Positions 4,676 through 8,349 of a stretch of DNA of 8,349 nucleotides are shown piece by piece. Below the pieces are notes generated by a model that saw only the letters and a list, made by a program, of their open reading frames with translations, was not told where the DNA came from and searched no databases. The stretch lies in the NCBI GenBank assembly GCA_016211245.1, contig JACQSQ010000028.1:1-8349 (forward strand), written 5' to 3'. The DNA is from Candidatus Woesearchaeota archaeon (GTDB lineage Archaea; Nanobdellota; Nanobdellia; Woesearchaeales; GW2011-AR4). Within the stretch, counting starts at the first letter, position 1, and each line of letters opens with the position of its first letter. The translations under genes were made by a program, and so were the position numbers.

Positions 4676-6019
4676 ATGTTCAAATTCTTAAAAGACAAGC
4701 TGAAAAGCGCCATATCCAAGATTTCTGAAGGCGTTGAAAAGGAAGGCAAAGCAGAAGAAACTGCAGCCGAGCCGGCAGCATCCAAGGAAGAGAAAGGATT
4801 TTTTGCAAAGCTAAAAGAAAAATTTGTTGGAAAGGAAGAGGAAAATGTTATTGAAGAGAAAAAAGAAATTATAGGGGAAAAAATAACTGAGATTGAAACA
4901 AGGAAGGAGATTAGACAGCATGTCGGCAATAAGGAAGAAGAAACACCAAAAGTTTTTGAGCATGAAGAAAAAATACGCAAAAAGCCCAAGGCTGAGGCAA
5001 AAACAGAAAAAATAAAAAAAGAGATTCCAGCGGGAAAAGAAAAGGATGCCAAAAAGGCAGAACAAGATATAGAAACCAAAGAAAAAGTGCAGCCAGCAGA
5101 CGAGGCCGAGCCAAAAGCATTAGAAGAGCCGGGGAAGAAGGGCTTCTTCGCCTCATTAACAGAAAGGATAATAACAACCAAGATAGATGAAGGGCAATTT
5201 GAAAAGCTATTCTGGGACTTGGAATTGGCATTGATGGAAAATAACGTCGCTATAGAGGTTATAGAAAAAATAAAAAAAGACCTAAAGGAAGAATTGGTGG
5301 AAAAGCCCATAAGAAGGACGAGAGTTGAGGAGACAATAGCGGAAACTTTAAGGAATTCTATTGAGGATTTGTTTGAAAAAAGCGGTTTTGATTTGGCTGC
5401 GGAAATAAAAAACAAAAAAGACAAGCCTTATGTTATTGCCTTTTTTGGCATAAACGGAAGCGGAAAAACAACAAGCATTGCTAAATTAGCGAACATGCTG
5501 AAAGAAAAAGGAATTACGTGCGTTTTGGCTGCAGGCGACACTTTCCGGGCGGCGTCGATAGAGCAGCTGCAGCTGCACGCCGACAAGGTGGGGGTAAAAC
5601 TAATCAAGCATACTTATGGCAGCGATCCTGCGGCAGTGGCTTTTGACGCAGTCAAGCATGCGAAATCAAAAAACATTGATGCTGTCTTGATAGACACTGC
5701 GGGAAGAATGCACAGCAATGAGAGCCTGCTGGCAGAGATGAAGAAAATAATAAGGGTCGCAAAGCCCGACCTTAGGATTTTTGTCGGAGAAAGCATAACA
5801 GGAAATGACTGCGTCGAGCAGGCAAAGACATTCAATGAAGCTGTAGGAATTGACGGGATCATACTTGCTAAAGCCGACATAGATGAAAAGGGAGGGGCTG
5901 CTGTTTCTGTTTCTTATGTGACAAAAAAGCCGATATTGTATTTGGGAGTCGGGCAGGATTACAAGGATTTGCAGAAGTTTGAGCCTGAAGTTATAGTTAA
6001 GGGGTTGGGGCTCTCTTAA
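4676..6019 (+). CDS. ftsY: Signal recognition particle receptor FtsY
   Basis: This SRP GTPase receptor docks ribosome-SRP complexes at the membrane. An amphipathic N-terminus (MFKFLKDKLKSAISKI) leads into a long Lys/Glu/Ala-rich low-complexity A region (about 20-150). The NG core starts near 156. The N domain runs to about 245. The G domain has P-loop GINGSGKT (258-265), DTFRAAS (288-294), DTAGR (340-344) and GESITGNDCVEQA. G4 reads AKAD (398-401) instead of TKAD, and DEKGGA and GVGQDYKDL close the domain. The lipid-binding motif known from E. coli FtsY (GFFARL) appears twice, as GFFAKLKEKF (41-50) and GFFASLTERI (156-165), on either side of the A region. The length of 447 is long for archaea because of this region. 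The stop codon shares TTAA with the convergent helicase ORF. Confidence 0.95.
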   Translation: MFKFLKDKLKSAISKISEGVEKEGKAEETAAEPAASKEEKGFFAKLKEKFVGKEEENVIEEKKEIIGEKITEIETRKEIRQHVGNKEEETPKVFEHEEKIRKKPKAEAKTEKIKKEIPAGKEKDAKKAEQDIETKEKVQPADEAEPKALEEPGKKGFFASLTERIITTKIDEGQFEKLFWDLELALMENNVAIEVIEKIKKDLKEELVEKPIRRTRVEETIAETLRNSIEDLFEKSGFDLAAEIKNKKDKPYVIAFFGINGSGKTTSIAKLANMLKEKGITCVLAAGDTFRAASIEQLQLHADKVGVKLIKHTYGSDPAAVAFDAVKHAKSKNIDAVLIDTAGRMHSNESLLAEMKKIIRVAKPDLRIFVGESITGNDCVEQAKTFNEAVGIDGIILAKADIDEKGGAAVSVSYVTKKPILYLGVGQDYKDLQKFEPEVIVKGLGLS

Positions 6020-6678
6020 TAAAACTCAATCTTGCCCTCATGATAAATTCCCTTGTGCAGTTTCACAGGACGCCAGTCATCAACAACTAAATCAGCGCCA
6101 AGCCACTCCGCAAGCTCTTCCGCGTTTCCGATTGTCGCGCTTAATCCTATTATTTGCGGGTTTTTCAGCAGCTTTTTCAGCACAGTCAGCAGAATTTCCA
6201 GAGTCGGCCCCCTTTCTGTATCGTTCAGCAGGTGAATTTCATCAACAATTACAGTTTTAATGCCGGACAGCCACGGGGAGTGGTGCCTTATGAGGGAATC
6301 CAGCTTTTCAGATGTTGTGATAATCAAATCATATTCCGCCAAATAAGGGTCCGCGGAGTCTGTATCCCCCATGGATAATGCAATTTTAGCCGTTTTTCCG
6401 TATCTTCTTTTGAAGCTCTTGTATTTTTCAGAAGCCAGCGCCTTCAAAGGGACGATATAAATCGCCTTTCCCTTTCCCTCAAGCACGGATTTCAAAGCAG
6501 CCAGCTCAGCAATCAATGTCTTTCCTGAAGCAGTTGGAGTGCAGACAAGAAGGCTTTTTCCGTCAAGAAGCCCTTTTTTTATCGATTTTTCCTGGGCAGG
6601 CCTTAGCTGGATTATTTCCTTCTCTAGAATCCCGTAAAGCTCCTTTGGAACTTTGTTTTTTAATGTTTTTAGGTCCAT
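6016..6678 (-). CDS. Hel308-like helicase, first RecA domain only (split or truncated)
   Basis: The 220 residues match the N-terminal ATPase domain of Hel308 Ski2-type DNA helicases. Visible are a Q-motif-like region (LRPAQ, 25-29), Walker A TPTASGKT (47-54), motif Ia VPLKALASEK (76-85), TTSEKLDSLIRH (121-132), DEIH (146-149) and motif III SATIGNAEELAEWLG (180-194). The ORF ends at DWRPVKLHKGIYHEGKIEFY, the junction with the second RecA domain. Full Hel308 proteins have about 700 residues, so RecA2, the winged helix, the ratchet and the HLH domain are missing. Minus-strand DNA beyond the stop is antisense ftsY. There is no internal stop or frameshift, and a TATA box lies 28 bases before ATG 6678, so the gene looks expressed. 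It could be half of a split helicase, a stand-alone ATPase domain or a recent truncation; alone it should not unwind DNA. Confidence 0.82.
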   Translation of the reverse strand: MDLKTLKNKVPKELYGILEKEIIQLRPAQEKSIKKGLLDGKSLLVCTPTASGKTLIAELAALKSVLEGKGKAIYIVPLKALASEKYKSFKRRYGKTAKIALSMGDTDSADPYLAEYDLIITTSEKLDSLIRHHSPWLSGIKTVIVDEIHLLNDTERGPTLEILLTVLKKLLKNPQIIGLSATIGNAEELAEWLGADLVVDDWRPVKLHKGIYHEGKIEFY

Positions 6679-6700
6679 AAACTTGAATAATAAATCATTG

Positions 6701-6714
6701 CTTTTAAAAATTTT
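6701..6714 (-). promoter_or_regulatory. TATA box of the Hel308-like ORF
   Basis: The minus strand reads AAAATTTTTAAAAG, centred about 28 bases before ATG 6678. It is the only gap between this ORF and the upstream gene, so the ORF seems to have its own leaderless promoter. Confidence 0.5.
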
Positions 6715-6718
6715 GCAG

Positions 6719-7453
6719 TCAGCCCATCACAGGAACTGGCGCAAGATGGTATTTTGTTGTTAAAGAGTCAACATATTTTCTGAATTCATCCGCGCTAAAT
6801 GGCATTTCTTCGAAATTTGCCATGCCAGCAAGTATTTTTGGCCTATATCCATTTTTGGGAATGAAAAATGAAAGGCTGGCATTTCTAAAAAGCTGGGGAA
6901 ACCTTGCCAATTCCTGGCGAAACCTAAGATGCTTTTTCGTGAAATATTCATCTTTTGGCAACCTTGCACCTTCTTTTGCATTTTCCCTCGGAAACAATGT
7001 ATAGTCGCATACACTTGAAATCAGGAGCCGGCCTCCAGACATGTCTATGACGGCTCCGTCCGGAGTATAGAATCCATGGATTTGATTGCCTTTTAGCGGA
7101 TGCCTTCTTCTCGGGGCGTTAGGGTGGAGCCTTGCATAAAATTCGGCTGTTCTGTCAGGAGACAAAAGAATACTGGCTTGAGGCTGCGCTGCCCCAAGCA
7201 ATATATAAGCAAGATTCTCATAAACTGCGCCTGCGAAATCACTTTGAAACGAATTAATTTCTCCTTGGCTGCGCTGCCCACCAAGATACGCTTTCGCTTG
7301 TTCAATCAACTGGATGAATAATTCATTTCTTTCAAATTTTAGGAAAATTATATCTATGTCATCTTTTAAGCTCGGCCTTTCTGTCATTGCCAGAGTTTCC
7401 GACATCTGTTCAGCCAAAATATCATCCAAGACTGCTGACATATTCAACCTCAC
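6719..7453 (-). CDS. Uncharacterised protein, possible degenerate PD-(D/E)XK fold
   Basis: I do not recognise this 244-residue protein. It starts at GTG 7453, overlapping the stop of the SDR gene by four bases (GTGA). ATG 7441 is an alternative that drops four residues. The N-terminal third is helical and acidic. The core reads FAGAVYENLAYILLG (73-87), then GFYTPDGAVIDMSGG (127-141) and LLISSVCDYTLFP (143-155). The order Glu79, Pro131-Asp132, then Asp150-x-Thr152 resembles a PD-(D/E)XK nuclease core in which the catalytic Lys is replaced by Thr. This is a weak, pattern-level guess. There is no signal peptide or membrane segment. Composition differs from the neighbours, with about 18 Arg against 12 Lys while nearby proteins are strongly Lys-rich; this hints at a different origin. 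It probably shares an operon with the SDR. Confidence 0.7.
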   Translation of the reverse strand: MRLNMSAVLDDILAEQMSETLAMTERPSLKDDIDIIFLKFERNELFIQLIEQAKAYLGGQRSQGEINSFQSDFAGAVYENLAYILLGAAQPQASILLSPDRTAEFYARLHPNAPRRRHPLKGNQIHGFYTPDGAVIDMSGGRLLISSVCDYTLFPRENAKEGARLPKDEYFTKKHLRFRQELARFPQLFRNASLSFFIPKNGYRPKILAGMANFEEMPFSADEFRKYVDSLTTKYHLAPVPVMG

Positions 7454-8199
7454 AAATTCCCCAATTCAAGAGAATAGATATTGCCTGTAGACCTTGCTGT
7501 TGATAAATACAGCACAAGCTTGGCAAATTCCTCAACAGCCTCTTTGTCTGTTATGGTATACTTAACTATTGAGCTTTTCCTTATGTTCTTCCAATACTTA
7601 TCCGTTAACCCCCCTGTTTTCAAAATCGGGCCCGGCGCTACAGAGTTTATGAAAATTCCCCTGCTCCCAAGCTCGACAGCCAGAGCCCTAGTTAAAGAAG
7701 CGACTGCGGCTTTTGTCACAATATATGGCAAATAGTTTGGATAGACATTCCCTATGGAAGTCCTGTCGGATATTGTTATTATGCGGCTTCCTTTCGGCAT
7801 AATCTTAACAGACTCTCTTATCGGCCAGAAAGTGCCTTGAACATGAACATTAAAGTTTTTAATGAAATCCTCTTCTTTTATTTCCATAAGGCTCATTTTC
7901 CCGAATACAGAAGCCATCAGCACCAAAATATCTATTTTGCTGAAATATTTTTTTATTTCATTTACGGCTTTTATTACATCCCGCCTTGAGGAAACATCTG
8001 CCTGCAAAACCAATGTTTTAATTTTGTATTTTTTTATTTTTTTAGTGGTTTCTTCTGCCTCTTTTTTTGACTTGTTATAGCTTAGAATAATGTTTGCTCC
8101 ATGCTCCGCGAGCACTTCTGCAACCCTTTGCCCGATTCTTTTGCCGCCTGTAATCCAGGCGGTTTTTCCTTTTAGGCTGAATAAACTGCTCATTTTCAT
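7450..8199 (-). CDS. Short-chain dehydrogenase/reductase, pteridine-reductase-like
   Basis: This classical-length SDR (249 residues) should be an NAD(P)H-dependent oxidoreductase with a Rossmann fold. The nucleotide-binding turn is ITGGKRIGQ (16-24), followed by ADVS (67-70), VLMASVFGK in place of NNAG (93-101), YxxxK at Tyr159-Lys163, and VAPGPI (187-192). The run IITISDRTS (140-148) puts an Asp where most SDRs have the catalytic Ser. Together with MASVF and LPYIVTKAA this resembles pteridine reductases (PTR1/FolM type), so reduction of a pterin or folate is one guess; an FabG-like carbonyl reductase is the alternative. The glycine turn is one residue shorter than the usual TGxxxGxG. ATG 8199 gives the longest form; ATG 8193 fits the TATA distance better. 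It heads a two-gene minus-strand unit and is divergent from the GalT-like gene. Confidence 0.88.
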   Translation of the reverse strand: MKMSSLFSLKGKTAWITGGKRIGQRVAEVLAEHGANIILSYNKSKKEAEETTKKIKKYKIKTLVLQADVSSRRDVIKAVNEIKKYFSKIDILVLMASVFGKMSLMEIKEEDFIKNFNVHVQGTFWPIRESVKIMPKGSRIITISDRTSIGNVYPNYLPYIVTKAAVASLTRALAVELGSRGIFINSVAPGPILKTGGLTDKYWKNIRKSSIVKYTITDKEAVEEFAKLVLYLSTARSTGNIYSLELGNL

Positions 8200-8213
8200 T
8201 TAAAACAAATATT

Positions 8214-8225
8214 CAATTAAAAAAC
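8214..8225 (-). promoter_or_regulatory. TATA-like element of the SDR gene
   Basis: The minus strand reads GTTTTTTAATTG, centred about 27 bases before ATG 8193 and 21 before ATG 8199. The distance favours the second ATG as the true start. Confidence 0.45.
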
Positions 8226-8253
8226 TTTCGCATTGGGCATATCAATTCAAAAA

Positions 8254-8263
8254 CTTTATATAA
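8254..8263 (+). promoter_or_regulatory. TATA box of the GalT-like gene
   Basis: CTTTATATAA is centred 26 bases before ATG 8285, again predicting a leaderless message. The SDR promoter lies on the other strand about 30 bases away. Confidence 0.6.
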
Positions 8264-8284
8264 TCCTATCTAAATAAATTTTTT

Positions 8285-8349
8285 ATGGGAATTATAAGAA
8301 AAGACTACATTCTTGACAGGTGGGTTTATTACTCCACAAAGAGAGGCAA
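8285..8349 (+). CDS. GalT-like nucleotidyltransferase, N-terminus only (cut by window edge)
   Basis: Twenty-one full codons are present: MGIIRKDYILDRWVYYSTKR then G. The pattern Arg-x-Asp, then Arg-Trp-Val followed by aliphatic or aromatic residues and a Lys-Arg-Gly turn, matches the first strand of galactose-1-phosphate uridylyltransferases of the HIT superfamily (compare RWVIIA..R in that family). GalT-like enzymes exchange UMP or AMP between sugar phosphates; some archaeal relatives act on other sugar-1-phosphates. The HxHxQ active site would lie well beyond the window, so the call rests on 21 residues. The TATA box at the leaderless distance supports the ATG. Confidence 0.55.
   Translation, partial: MGIIRKDYILDRWVYYSTKRG

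Noticed and set aside
4657..5424. Long open frame (255 codons) on the minus strand opposite ftsY
   Set aside because: It is a Ser/Phe-rich mirror of the Lys/Glu-rich ftsY A region and N domain, with no recognisable domain, start signal or promoter. FtsY is certain on the other strand.
8211..8263. Similar TTCAA...AAAAACTTT strings in the SDR/GalT-like spacer
   Set aside because: They are short, A-rich and imperfect, and coincide with the two promoters; there is no clear operator symmetry.
1..8349. CRISPR array, insertion sequence or defence island
   Set aside because: No regularly spaced repeats, transposase, terminal inverted repeats or toxin-antitoxin pair could be seen. The genes are mostly core functions.

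Overview
The window reads as archaeal DNA, most likely from a small-genome, A+T-rich DPANN-type lineage (Woesearchaeota/Pacearchaeota-like). This placement is an inference. The supporting signs are TATA-type promoters about 26 bases upstream of start codons with almost no leader, prefoldin alpha, an archaeal FtsY with a P-loop NG domain, an Hel308-type helicase domain, Lrp-type regulators, ScpA, lysine-rich proteins, frequent AGG/AGA arginine codons, and a tRNA interrupted by bulge-helix-bulge (BHB) introns.

Layout. Positions 1-193 (minus) hold a tRNA-Val(UAC) gene cut by the window edge, with three introns: 41 nt in the D-loop, 12 nt in the anticodon loop and 70 nt in the T-loop. It has its own TATA box just after the stop of an upstream double-domain Lrp-like regulator (245-1210, minus). 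Divergent from that regulator is a possible 25-codon small gene (1319-1396), and between the two promoters lies an inverted repeat that could be an operator. A 98-residue UPF0102/Hjc-like nuclease follows on the minus strand (1415-1711); a perfect 19-bp palindrome covers its start codon.

Positions 1849-6019 carry a plus-strand block: scpA (chromosome condensation), a membrane zinc-ribbon protein, prs (PRPP synthetase, with its own promoter), pfdA (prefoldin alpha) and ftsY (SRP receptor). The last three are tightly packed, with a 4-base overlap and a 2-base gap. The block joins chromosome organisation, nucleotide precursor supply, protein folding and membrane targeting.

Convergent to ftsY, and sharing a palindromic TTAA as stop codons, is an Hel308-like ORF that stops after the first RecA domain (6016-6678, minus). 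Upstream of it lie an unrecognised arginine-rich protein (6719-7453) and a pteridine-reductase-like SDR (7450-8199), both minus and overlapping by 4 bases. The right edge holds the first 22 codons of a GalT-like gene (8285 onward, plus), divergent from the SDR.

The most notable signal is the triply interrupted tRNA-Val. Second is the stand-alone Hel308 RecA1 domain with an intact promoter.
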